Assembly (NCBI GenBank): GCA_041389885.1
Contig: JAWKRB010000011.1
Span: forward strand, 201,355-265,354
Direction: 5' to 3'
Length of the DNA: 64,000 bases
DNA from: JAWKRB01 sp041389885
GTDB taxonomy: Bacteria > Myxococcota_A > Polyangia > Polyangiales > Ga0077539
Below, one piece after another: positions 47,784 through 55,202 of the stretch. Both the position numbers and the translations under genes were made by a program. The stretch's first letter is position 1. Every line of letters begins with the position of its first letter. The notes below the pieces were generated by a model, which was not told the origin of the DNA, searched no databases, and saw only the letters and a program-made list of their open reading frames with translations.

Positions 47784-48797
47784 TCAGAAGAGCTCGCCCT
47801 GCGCGGAGGGTCGCTTGAAGGCGCCCGGCGCTTCGATCTCGCTCGGCCCGTCGAGGCCGAGGCGACGCGCGGTGGTGTGAAAGAGCTGCCGCACGATCTC
47901 CCATCGCGCGCCTTCGCCCCGCATGCGCGCGCCGAAGCGAGCCTCGTCGGTGCGCCCGCGGCGGATGTCGACGAGCTGCGACATCACCCGCGCGGCGCGG
48001 TCGGGAAAGGCCTCTGCGAGGCGCGCCTGAAACACCTCGCGCACCTCGCCGGGGAGCCGCAGCGCGATCATGAACGCCGAGCTCGCCCCCGCCGCCGCCG
48101 CGCGCTCGAGGACCTCGGCGATGTCGTGGTCGTTGAGCCCGGGGATCACCGGCGACACCGACACCCCCACGGGAACGCCCGCGTCGGAGAGCGCGCGCAT
48201 GGCCTCGAAGCGCCGCGAGACCCTCGCCGCCCAGGGCTCGATCTTGAGCGCGTCTTCGTCTCTCGCGAAGGGCACCGAGAAGATCACCCGCGCGCGGCTC
48301 TCTCGCGCGAGCTTCGCGAGGACGTCCGCGTCGCGGCGCACGAGGGCCGACTTGGTGATCACGCACACGGGGTTGCGGTGCTCGGCGCACACCTCGAGGC
48401 ACGCGCGGGTGAGGCCGTAGCTGGCCTCGAGGGGCTGGTAGCAGTCGGTGTTGCCCGAGAACATCACGGCCTCGCCGACCCACGAGCGCTTCGCGAAGGC
48501 CTCACGCAGCAGCGCGGGCGCGTCGCGCTTCACCACGATCTTGCGGTCGAAGTCGGTGCCCGCGCCGAAGCCGAGGTGCTGGTGCGAGGGGCGCGCGTAG
48601 CAGTACGCGCAGGCGTGCATGCAGCCGCGGTAGGGGTTGAGGCTCCAGCGAAACGGGATGTCCGGCGAGTCGTTGCGCGCGAGGATGCTGCGGGCGTGGT
48701 CCTCGAAGACCTCGAGGCGCGCGGGAGGAGGCGCGTCGAGGTACTCGACGTGGGTGCCGTGCCAGGGGTTGGGCGGGTTTTCGACGGCGCGGGGCAT
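47784..48797 (-). CDS. PA0069-like radical SAM protein (SplB family)
   Basis: A 337-residue radical SAM protein. The cluster motif CMHACAYCYAR (near residue 60) is the CxxxCxxC pattern that holds the 4Fe-4S and SAM. The family also has PFRWSLNPYRGC before it, FSGNTDCYQPLE, ITKSALVRRD and PVIPGLND after it, all seen here. This family resembles the spore photoproduct lyase fold and is of unknown reaction. It is convergent with bcp (4 nt apart) and its start lies 60 nt upstream of the tRNA on the opposite strand. Confidence 0.9.
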   Translation of the reverse strand: MPRAVENPPNPWHGTHVEYLDAPPPARLEVFEDHARSILARNDSPDIPFRWSLNPYRGCMHACAYCYARPSHQHLGFGAGTDFDRKIVVKRDAPALLREAFAKRSWVGEAVMFSGNTDCYQPLEASYGLTRACLEVCAEHRNPVCVITKSALVRRDADVLAKLARESRARVIFSVPFARDEDALKIEPWAARVSRRFEAMRALSDAGVPVGVSVSPVIPGLNDHDIAEVLERAAAAGASSAFMIALRLPGEVREVFQARLAEAFPDRAARVMSQLVDIRRGRTDEARFGARMRGEGARWEIVRQLFHTTARRLGLDGPSEIEAPGAFKRPSAQGELF

Positions 48798-48857
48798 TGG
48801 GAGCGCAGCACGTTGACACGGGCCGCGAGGGGGTGCGAACGTTCGCGCCCGCGTTTT

Positions 48858-48930
48858 GCCCCCGTAGCTCAGTGGATAGAGCAGCGGCTTCCTAAGCCGA
48901 AGGTCACTGGTTCGATCCCAGTCGGGGGTG
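48858..48930 (+). tRNA. tRNA-Arg (anticodon CCT)
   Basis: A 73-nt cloverleaf: acceptor GCCCCCG pairs with CGGGGGT (G1-T72 as a wobble), the D-arm has GCTC...GAGC, the anticodon stem CGGCT/AGCCG encloses TTCCTAA giving anticodon CCT, and the T-arm has ACTGG/CCAGT with TTCGATC. No encoded CCA follows (GCCG). tRNA genes are common phage/island integration sites, and an integrase remnant runs into this one from the right, which fits that role. Confidence 0.96.
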
Positions 48931-49280
48931 CCGTATTTTCTAGCGTGGCACGCGAAGTGCTGGTGTCACTAACTCCGGGGAGATAGTGACACGGAGCGGG
49001 GGTCGCGGGGGCCTCGCGCTCGTTGGACGCACCCCCGCCGGACGCGAGCAGGCGGCCGGTGATGCTGTGCACGAAGTCGGGCGCGAGGTGCGCGTAGCGC
49101 ATGGTCGTGGTGATCGACGCGTGCCCGAGAACGCGCTGCACGATGCTGAGCGCGACAGGCGCAGAGGTCCCGGTGCCCATCACGAGGTGCGAGGCGAAGG
49201 GGTGACGCAGGTCGTGGAACGTGCTGCTCCCGCGAACGCCTGCGGCCTCGCGGTGACCCGCGCGCGGCGTACCTGTTTAG
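48869..49280 (-). pseudogene. Tyrosine recombinase (integrase) C-terminal remnant
   Basis: Open frame from a TAA at about 49281 down to a stop at 48869 inside the tRNA. It contains the C-terminal catalytic half of a phage/island integrase: FHDLRHPFASH (box II), VQRVLGHASITTTMRYAHL with the second His and nucleophile Tyr. The N-terminal arm and core domains are missing, so it is a remnant. Its frame reads on through a non-homologous tail into the 3' half of the tRNA, which is typical of an integrase next to its own attachment site. The position suggests that the DNA to the right once entered at this tRNA. Confidence 0.78.
48963..48992. repeat. 9-bp perfect inverted repeat beside tRNA-Arg
   Basis: GTGTCACTA (48963-48971) and TAGTGACAC (48984-48992) form a perfect 9-bp palindromic stem around a 12-nt loop, just beyond the tRNA and within the non-homologous tail of the integrase frame. 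It could be a recombinase or regulator binding site or a terminator; there is no U-tract. Confidence 0.5.
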
Positions 49281-49379
49281 CTCAATGGGCCGTCGGGTTG
49301 ACGCAGCGTTCGTGAGCCCGTCCGCGACCCGCATCCGGGGGGCTTGATTCTCGGCGTGGAGAGGAGCTCTCTTGCCTCG

Positions 49380-49511
49380 GTGACGGACGCCGAACTCATC
49401 GCGGAGATCAAGGAGACGCTGCGCCAGCGCGACGCACGCATCGCGGAGCTGGAGCGGACGGTCGGCGAGCTGAGCAAGGTGATCGAGGCGTGGAAGCGGG
49501 GCCACTGCTGA
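49380..49511 (+). pseudogene. Short coiled-coil ORF at the IS21-like left end
   Basis: A 43-residue ORF (GTG start) reading TDAELIAEIKETLRQRDARI then AELERTVGEL, a heptad-rich coiled coil that resembles the N-terminal part of IS66-type or other transposase accessory proteins. It stops exactly where the IS21-like terminal repeats begin (TGA within TGCTGAGCGACAACT), so its 3' end may have been cut by that insertion. Weak call. Confidence 0.3.
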
Positions 49512-49554
49512 GCGACAACTACCTCGCCCCAACGGCGACAACTACATCGCCCCA
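49512..49554 (+). repeat. IS21-family terminal repeat pair (left end)
   Basis: Two 20-bp direct repeats, 49512-49531 (GCGACAACTACCTCGCCCCA) and 49535-49554 (GCGACAACTACATCGCCCCA), differ at one base. IS21 elements carry several such repeated transposase-binding sequences at each end, and the istA start follows 62 nt later, so this is the left end of an IS21-like element. The right end is not seen. Confidence 0.75.
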
Positions 49555-49615
49555 TTTGGGTGACTGCGGTTCGACGGGGTAGCGCGGCGGCTTCGCATGG
49601 GGCGACTGCCGGCGC

Positions 49616-49858
49616 GTGAAGCCCGCGACCGACAACCAGGTGAGGAAGCTGATGGAAGAGCTGAGCAAGCACGGCGAGATCGGCCTCGCGGCGATCAATG
49701 CCGGCATGGATCGCACGACCGCGCGCAAGTACATCAAGGCCGCCGCGCTGCCCTCGCAGATGCGCGCTCCGCGTGACTGGCGCACCCGCGAGGACCCCTT
49801 CGCCGAGCACCGCGAGGAGGTCGAGACCCTGCTGCGGGACACCCCTGAGCTCAGGGCG
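49616..49858 (+). pseudogene. istA: Truncated IstA transposase (IS21 family), interrupted by an ISAs1 element
   Basis: GTG start and the typical IstA N-terminus: KPATDNQVRKLMEELSKHG, then IGLAAINAGMDRTTARKYIK, a helix-turn-helix, and RAPRDWRTREDPFAEH. Homology ends at about residue 81 (DTPELRAAL), where the ISAs1 element begins. No DDE region, istB or right end follows on the far side, so the rest of the element was lost and this copy cannot transpose. Confidence 0.85.
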
Positions 49859-51089
49859 GCGTTACCAAAATCCACTAGTTTTCAGGCTTGGCGAGCGTCA
49901 GCAGGTGAATGAGGTAGTCGTTGCTCCAACCGGCTTCCTTCTGCTTCCCGCGTATCCCTTGCCGCACGCTCTTGTCGCGTTGGAGCAGGGTGAGCGCGAA
50001 GCGCCGAAGCGCCGCGAATTTCGACGCACCCATCTCATCCCGGATCGGGCACTCATCCTCACGCATCTGGACGTCCAGCACCCAGTGCAACCCGTTCTCC
50101 ACGCCCCAATGCTCGCGGATCACCTTGGCGTGCGCGCGCACCGTCGGCGCCATGCTGCTCGCGTAGTAGTGCACCCAGGACTGTACGCGACCATTCCCCA
50201 GAACCCGCGTTCGTCGCACCATGACCACCGCCCGCATGCCCGACCAGTAGGTCGCCATCTCGCCGAGTGCCGACGACGGCGCCACCCAGACGTCTCGCAC
50301 CTCGTGGCGTCCGTGACCTTTCTCGACCGTCTGCTGATGGACCACCTTGAACGCGCTGGGAGCCCCCGACAACGTCGCCGCGAACGCGTTCTGCATCGCC
50401 GCGTACAAGCGTCGGCGGTTGGATTTCACCGTGATGACGTAGTCCGCGCCCGCCTCGACCGCGGCGGCGGCCGTGGCCTTCGACGCGTTGCCCGCATCCA
50501 TCGCGACGATCGCGCCCTTCAGGTCCAGGGCTTCGAGCATCGTGCGGATCGCCGCCCCCTCCTCGGGGGCACCGTCAACCATCTCGCGGGCGATCAAGAG
50601 CCGCTGCGCGCCAACCCAAGCATGGACCAGGTGCAACGCGCTGCCCTTGAACGCCTTGCGGAGCGCGCCGCGCAGGGCCTTGCCATCGAACGCCACGACC
50701 TGGCCCTGCAAGGCGTCGGCGAGCGATGCCGCCAGGGCACGAAAGCACGCCTCGAAGACCGCGGGCCGGAGGGAGGAGAAGACGCGGCGGAACACCCCCT
50801 CCTTTGGCGGCTCCGGCGGGAGGTCGAGGAAGCCGCGCAGCCAGTCGTACTTGGACCGAGCGAAGACAGACAGGTCGACCCACCCCTCGGCGCCGCAGAG
50901 AACGCCGAGCAGACCGATGATGACGACGCTCTGGAGCGGGTACTCGCACCGTCCCTTGACCCTCCGGTCCTCGAGCGACGAGAGGTGGTCGAGGAGAATG
51001 CTGATGCCCCTCGGATGCCTGGAGCTCTGCATGAACGCCGCATAGCCGGAACGGTATTGAAATCAGGCGATTTTGGTAATGCCGCCCTG
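49852..51089. mobile_element. Complete ISAs1-family insertion sequence
   Basis: A 1238-bp element. The ends are imperfect inverted repeats of 21 bp with one mismatch: CAGGGCGGCGTTACCAAAA(TC) at 49852 and the complement of GATTTTGGTAATGCCGCC(CTG) ending at 51089. It carries one transposase gene. The flanks (ending CCTGAGCT on the left, starting GGCGGCGAT on the right) are not a matching 8-10-bp target duplication, which suggests that a deletion or rearrangement followed insertion. The intact gene and ends suggest a recent copy. Confidence 0.88.
49875..51032 (-). CDS. ISAs1-family DDE transposase
   Basis: A 385-residue transposase that is full length for the family. It begins MQSSRHPRGISILLDHLSSL, then has the N-terminal DUF-like region with EGWVDLSVFARSKYDWLRGFL. 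The catalytic triad is visible: Asp in AFDGKALRGA, Asp in IVAMDAGNA and Glu in REHWGVENGLHWVLDVQ. The ATG at 51032 is 57 nt inside the right inverted repeat. No frameshift or stop is seen, so it is likely active. The same family includes the H-repeat-associated proteins of E. coli. Confidence 0.93.
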   Translation of the reverse strand: MQSSRHPRGISILLDHLSSLEDRRVKGRCEYPLQSVVIIGLLGVLCGAEGWVDLSVFARSKYDWLRGFLDLPPEPPKEGVFRRVFSSLRPAVFEACFRALAASLADALQGQVVAFDGKALRGALRKAFKGSALHLVHAWVGAQRLLIAREMVDGAPEEGAAIRTMLEALDLKGAIVAMDAGNASKATAAAAVEAGADYVITVKSNRRRLYAAMQNAFAATLSGAPSAFKVVHQQTVEKGHGRHEVRDVWVAPSSALGEMATYWSGMRAVVMVRRTRVLGNGRVQSWVHYYASSMAPTVRAHAKVIREHWGVENGLHWVLDVQMREDECPIRDEMGASKFAALRRFALTLLQRDKSVRQGIRGKQKEAGWSNDYLIHLLTLAKPEN

Positions 51090-51152
51090 GGCGGCGATCA
51101 CGCCCTGGTTGTCCGCGCTGCACGCGGAGAGCGTCGCGACCGCGAACGCCAT
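51090..51152 (-). pseudogene. Possible lipoprotein start cut by the ISAs1 element
   Basis: The minus strand reads MAFAVATLSACSADNQGVIA (lipobox LSAC) from an ATG at 51152 and is interrupted by the right end of the ISAs1 element. The following sequence on the left of the element is unrelated. The signal lacks basic residues at its start, so the call is weak. From 51153 to 51336 I see no gene. Confidence 0.3.
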
Positions 51153-51336
51153 TGCGCGAAGTGATGCACCGGGATCGTTTGGCGAGTGCCCTCTTGGAGC
51201 CCCGAGATCCGTGGAGCGAAGCGCCGCTCGGCGGGCGCATGGCGAACGATCCCGCTGCACCCGTGCGCGCGACGCTGTCACGGGAGCGCAGGTGACACGG
51301 CGCGACCCGTCAGAGAACGCGCAGCCGGGCTGCGAA

Positions 51337-52776
51337 TCACTCCGCGAGCACCGCCCGGTCGCGGCCCTCTTGCTTCGCCCGGTAGAGCGCCGCGTCGGCC
51401 ACCTTGAGCAGGGTCGACAGGTCCGCTCCGTGCCTGGGAAACACGCTCGCGCCGAAGCTCACCGTGAACCTCGGCCCTCCCACCGAAGCGCAGTTACGCG
51501 CGAGCGCCTCGCGCACTCGATCGAGTGCCCCGATGGCCTCATCGCCTGTCGCGTTGGGGACCAGCAGGGTGAACTCCTCGCCGCCGTAGCGGGCCACAAC
51601 GTCTCCTGGCCGAAGCGCCGCCTTGAGCACCTGCGCGAAGCCCTGCAGCGCGGCGTCGCCCGCGGAGTGGCCGTGCTCGTCGTTGAGGCGCTTGAAGTGG
51701 TCGAGGTCTCCCATCACCACGACGACGCTGCGGCACGACGCGAAGACGTGCAGCGCCTTCTCCTCAAGGCTCCGCCGGTTGAGCAGGCCCGTCAGCGGAT
51801 CGGTCGCCGCCTGGAGCCTCGCGATGCCAAGGGCGCGCAGCATTCCGACGCGAGTTCCAAACGCAGTTGTAAGGGCCTCAAGCGCCCCGGAGGTCGCGGG
51901 CGCGAACTCCTGCTCCCGCGCCCGCGTGAGGTGGAGCACGCCCACGGACCGCCCCTGCACCAGCACCGGGATGCAGAGCGCCCGGCAGGGTTTCTCCCGA
52001 TCATGGAGCTTCGGGCAGGCGTCGAGGCTCTCGCTGTCGTCGAAGCTGAGCGGCACGCCGCGCTGCGCCGCGGGGCACATCTCTGGTGAGTCGACGGTGC
52101 ACCCGGGCGCCGCCGCGGCGCGCGACTGCACGACCCGCAGGAGCTGCGAGTGGCTCGAGTCGGCCATCAAGAGCTCCGCGGAGGTCTGCGGCGCAATGGC
52201 GTAGAGCGCCCTCGCGACGACCCGCTTCGCGTCGTCCTCGGTGTCGACCCACCCCATCGCGCGCTGCACCCTGCTGAGCTGCTCCCCCGACGCCGACTCG
52301 TTCCTGCGGACCGACTCGCGCGTGAGGTGATCGTGGTTCACTCGATTGAGGGTGGTGATGAGCCTGCCCAGCGCGTCGTCGGCGTCGACCGGGAGGGCTG
52401 TGGCGCCCGCGCTGCCAAGGGTGTCGGCGTAGCTCACGACCCGCTCGATGCGACGCACGAGGGCCCGCTCTCGCCGCGTGACGAGCCATGCCGCGAGCGT
52501 CAGCGCGGCGTAGGAGCCACCTATCAACGCGAGCCAGGCGACGCGCAGGTGGCGCCCCCACGCCTCGACGAGATCCCGCTCCGCGCGCCCTGACAGCAGG
52601 GTCGAAGCGCGGTTCAGGTCGACCTCGATGGCCGCCAGCACCCCCGCGCCCAGCACGGTCAGGGCGATCGCGACATGAACGAACGGCGATCGGGCGAGCC
52701 GAAGGAGCGTCTGGCCTGAGGCTGGGTCCTCTCGAGAGGCTGCGGCGACGCTCGCGGACCTGTAAACTTCCTGCAC
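51337..52776 (-). CDS. Membrane GAF-GGDEF diguanylate cyclase
   Basis: Diguanylate cyclase that makes c-di-GMP from two GTP. Starting at the GTG at 52776 (preceded by GGGGA; another GTG is at 52803), it has about 479 residues, two membrane segments (about 30-52 and 82-101), a linker, a GAF-like domain with several Cys (about 165-300) and the GGDEF domain, with the site GGEEF at about residues 398-402. RPGD lies five residues before it, matching an inhibitory I-site (RxxD). TDPLTGLLNRR starts the domain. It is divergent from the kinase-PilZ gene, 184 nt away, so the enzyme and a c-di-GMP effector share a control region. Confidence 0.94.
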   Translation of the reverse strand: MQEVYRSASVAAASREDPASGQTLLRLARSPFVHVAIALTVLGAGVLAAIEVDLNRASTLLSGRAERDLVEAWGRHLRVAWLALIGGSYAALTLAAWLVTRRERALVRRIERVVSYADTLGSAGATALPVDADDALGRLITTLNRVNHDHLTRESVRRNESASGEQLSRVQRAMGWVDTEDDAKRVVARALYAIAPQTSAELLMADSSHSQLLRVVQSRAAAAPGCTVDSPEMCPAAQRGVPLSFDDSESLDACPKLHDREKPCRALCIPVLVQGRSVGVLHLTRAREQEFAPATSGALEALTTAFGTRVGMLRALGIARLQAATDPLTGLLNRRSLEEKALHVFASCRSVVVVMGDLDHFKRLNDEHGHSAGDAALQGFAQVLKAALRPGDVVARYGGEEFTLLVPNATGDEAIGALDRVREALARNCASVGGPRFTVSFGASVFPRHGADLSTLLKVADAALYRAKQEGRDRAVLAE

Positions 52777-52960
52777 TCGTTCCCCAGCTTCATCTCCGGC
52801 CACTGCACTGAATCGAGCACAATTCTGGGCTCACGTCGACAACTTCGTCACGCATCAAGCCACGCCCACGCGGCTCGACGGCGTCCGCTCACCTTGAAAT
52901 CCGTTCGGCAGCCGGTAGTATCGCGCCGGCAACGCGCTCGACGGAGAGTAGGGTGAATTC

Positions 52961-54277
52961 GTGCCGAACGAACGAAGCGACGAGGGTGCTCTGGTTGGAG
53001 AGAACTACCGCGTTCGGCGCCTGCTGGCCGAAGGGGGGATGAGCGTCGTCTTCGACGCCGATCACATTCCGACAGGACGTCGCGTCGCGATCAAGGCGCT
53101 GCCGGCCGACAAGCGCAAACACAGCGAGTTCCTCGGCAGGCTCGATCGAGAGCTGCTCCTGCTCCGGCTGGCGAAGGGGCCTGGCATCGTCGAGGTGCTC
53201 GACTCGGGCGTGTGCCCGACCTTCGGTCCCTACCTCGTGATGGAGCTGCTCTCAGGGCGCCCGCTCGACGGGATCCTTGCGGCACGGCACCACCTGAGCA
53301 TCGAAGAGACGCTTACCCTGCTCGAGCCCCTCGCGCTGACCATCGCGCGGCTGCACGACCTGAACATCGTTCACCGCGACCTCAAGCCCGCGAATTTCAT
53401 GATCGAATCCTCCTCGTCGACGGAGCGTGTCGTGCTGCTCGACTTCGGCGTGTCGGCCCTGCTCGACCGGGACGCCGATGCGCAGGCCGAGGTGCGGTCG
53501 GCGACGAGCGAGAAGCTCACGACGCGGGGCGAGCTCCTCGGGACCATCGAGTACATGTCCCCTGAGCAGATCATGGCTCATCACGAGAGCGTCGACGCCC
53601 GATCCGACATCTTCTGCTTCGGCGTATCGATGTTCGAGATCCTGACGGGCGAGATGCCCTTCGGTGTCGACTGGGTGCAGCGAGTCGACTCGATGCGCCA
53701 GAGCGCGGCGCGCACGTCCCTCGCGAACCTCCCCGCTAAGTTGCCTTCAGAGATCAGGGAGCTCTTGACCGACATGCTCTCGATTGACCGCCACCTGCGG
53801 CCGCTGTCGATGCACCACGTGCATCAAGTGCTCAAAGAAGCCGCAGCCCGGCTCCCCGGCGCGCACATGCCAGCGCCGCTGCTGAAGGGCCTCTCGGGCG
53901 AACCCCGGGTCTCGAAGCGCCTGCACCAGCGCGCGGCCTACGTCGCGCCCATTCGGCTGATCTCAGGGAGTAAGGTGATCGACGGGCGCACGCAGGACGT
54001 CTCCGAGGGAGGGCTCCTGCTGACGTCCAGGCTCCCAATGCCCGCTGGGGAGCGCGTCGTCGCCCGCTTCGCGCTGCCGATGGACGGGCGCATCGTGCAG
54101 GTCGCCGCGGTGGTGCGCTGGTCTCGCGAGAGCCACGGCCTCTACGCCATCGGGCTGAAGTTCACCGACCCCCCGGAGACCTTCGTCGCTGAAATCAAGT
54201 CCTACGTCGACCTCATGCTCGACCCCGAGCGCGAGGCCGACAGCTTCACCCTGATGGGCCCAAGGCCCAGCCGCTGA
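52961..54277 (+). CDS. Ser/Thr protein kinase fused to a PilZ domain
   Basis: A 438-residue cytoplasmic fusion. The kinase (about residues 14-285) has the Gly loop AEGGMSVVF, catalytic Lys45, HRD at 138-140 (IVHRDLKPANFM), DFG at 161-163 and GTIEYMSPEQ. A C-terminal PilZ domain (about residues 318-425) follows with RxxxR as RLHQR (320-324) and DxSxxG as DVSEGG (346-351), the two motifs that bind c-di-GMP, so it should bind the nucleotide and couple it to kinase activity. It is divergent from the diguanylate cyclase. The start is a GTG after a weak site. Confidence 0.92.
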   Translation: MPNERSDEGALVGENYRVRRLLAEGGMSVVFDADHIPTGRRVAIKALPADKRKHSEFLGRLDRELLLLRLAKGPGIVEVLDSGVCPTFGPYLVMELLSGRPLDGILAARHHLSIEETLTLLEPLALTIARLHDLNIVHRDLKPANFMIESSSSTERVVLLDFGVSALLDRDADAQAEVRSATSEKLTTRGELLGTIEYMSPEQIMAHHESVDARSDIFCFGVSMFEILTGEMPFGVDWVQRVDSMRQSAARTSLANLPAKLPSEIRELLTDMLSIDRHLRPLSMHHVHQVLKEAAARLPGAHMPAPLLKGLSGEPRVSKRLHQRAAYVAPIRLISGSKVIDGRTQDVSEGGLLLTSRLPMPAGERVVARFALPMDGRIVQVAAVVRWSRESHGLYAIGLKFTDPPETFVAEIKSYVDLMLDPEREADSFTLMGPRPSR

Positions 54278-54295
54278 CCCGCGCGAGCCCCTCGC

Positions 54296-54742
54296 TCAGC
54301 GTAGGACCAGGTCGTTCCGCGCTCCCTCGTCGGCGACGCTGCCGACGATCCTCTCCACGATGTCGCGCTCACGCGAGAACGAGTACGAGTCGCAGAGAAA
54401 CGGCGGCGATCTCCAGCGCCCGTCCTCGTCCGAGAGCTGCGTGCGAACCCACACCAGGAGCTCACCGCTCTCCTTGACCTCGACGACGATCGAGTCCCGC
54501 ATCCCCCGATCCGGCGGCTGCACCGCAGAGAGCCGGTACCCACGGCCGGGCTGCCGTACGTTCGTCCACCCGTTGCGAGAGAGGAACCGGCGCGTGGCCT
54601 GGAGCATGGCGCTGCGCCCGATCTCAGGGTGGGGCTCGCTGCGGTAATAGGCCGAGGCCGACTGAAACGCCGACGTTCCTGCACACCCAGAGAGGAACGC
54701 GAAGGCGAGGAGTACGGTGGTGACGAACACGCGCGGGCTCAT
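54296..54742 (-). CDS. Small lipoprotein
   Basis: A 148-residue lipoprotein: MSPRVFVTTVLLAFAFLSGC gives a clean signal with lipobox LSGC. The mature part is an alpha/beta domain with FLSRNGWTNVRQPGRGY and VVEVKESGELLVWVRTQ, two Cys residues overall, and no domain I recognise. It lies 18 nt from the convergent kinase-PilZ stop. Function unknown. Confidence 0.75.
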   Translation of the reverse strand: MSPRVFVTTVLLAFAFLSGCAGTSAFQSASAYYRSEPHPEIGRSAMLQATRRFLSRNGWTNVRQPGRGYRLSAVQPPDRGMRDSIVVEVKESGELLVWVRTQLSDEDGRWRSPPFLCDSYSFSRERDIVERIVGSVADEGARNDLVLR

Positions 54743-54841
54743 GCCGACGTCCTCGGCAGGGCCCTGTCATCACTTTAGAGAATTCGTCAGCAGGGATCCG
54801 TGCGTGGAGCGTCGAGCGCCTGAATTTCCTATGGTGGAAAC

Positions 54842-55159
54842 CGTCACGGACCTCGCCTGTTCGTCACGGAGTTCTCGCAACGCTCCAGCCTGTCCGGCAC
54901 CGACAACATCCTGTTCGACTGACGCAGCCTGACGAGCGATCGCGCGTCGGTCCTCGAGGCGTACCTCGCGCCCCTCCGCGAGCGAGACCTGGCGACGATC
55001 GGCTCCGGCGAGATCGTCCAGTGTTTTTTTGCCCAGGGACGCAACGCGCCCTCCGAGTCGCCTTTTCGGACGGTCCTCGCCGCGGTCGGCGTCCCTCGCC
55101 GCGGCGAGGGTCGCCCGTCCAACGGGAGTCGCGTGGCTGCCAGCGACTCCCCCCTTTGA
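54842..55159 (+). pseudogene. Coding remnant with an in-frame stop
   Basis: In a 460-nt gap without an intact gene, one plus-strand frame keeps high third-position GC over about 105 codons and reads RLFVTEFSQRSSLSGTDNIL, then a TGA, then DRASVLEAYLAPLRERDLAT. It has no clear start; a +1 shift near 54855 would join it to the ATG at 54831 (VETVTDL). It looks like a decayed gene, but I do not recognise the family. The rest of the gap shows no other gene. Confidence 0.35.
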
Positions 55160-55202
55160 CCGCCGTCGCCCGCAGCCACCCCGCGGTCGCAAGCATCCGC
55201 GG

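Noticed and set aside
48869..48930. The last part of the integrase frame, inside tRNA-Arg, as real protein
   Set aside because: The residues there are the translation of tRNA sequence and have no fold, so the protein's function ends earlier.
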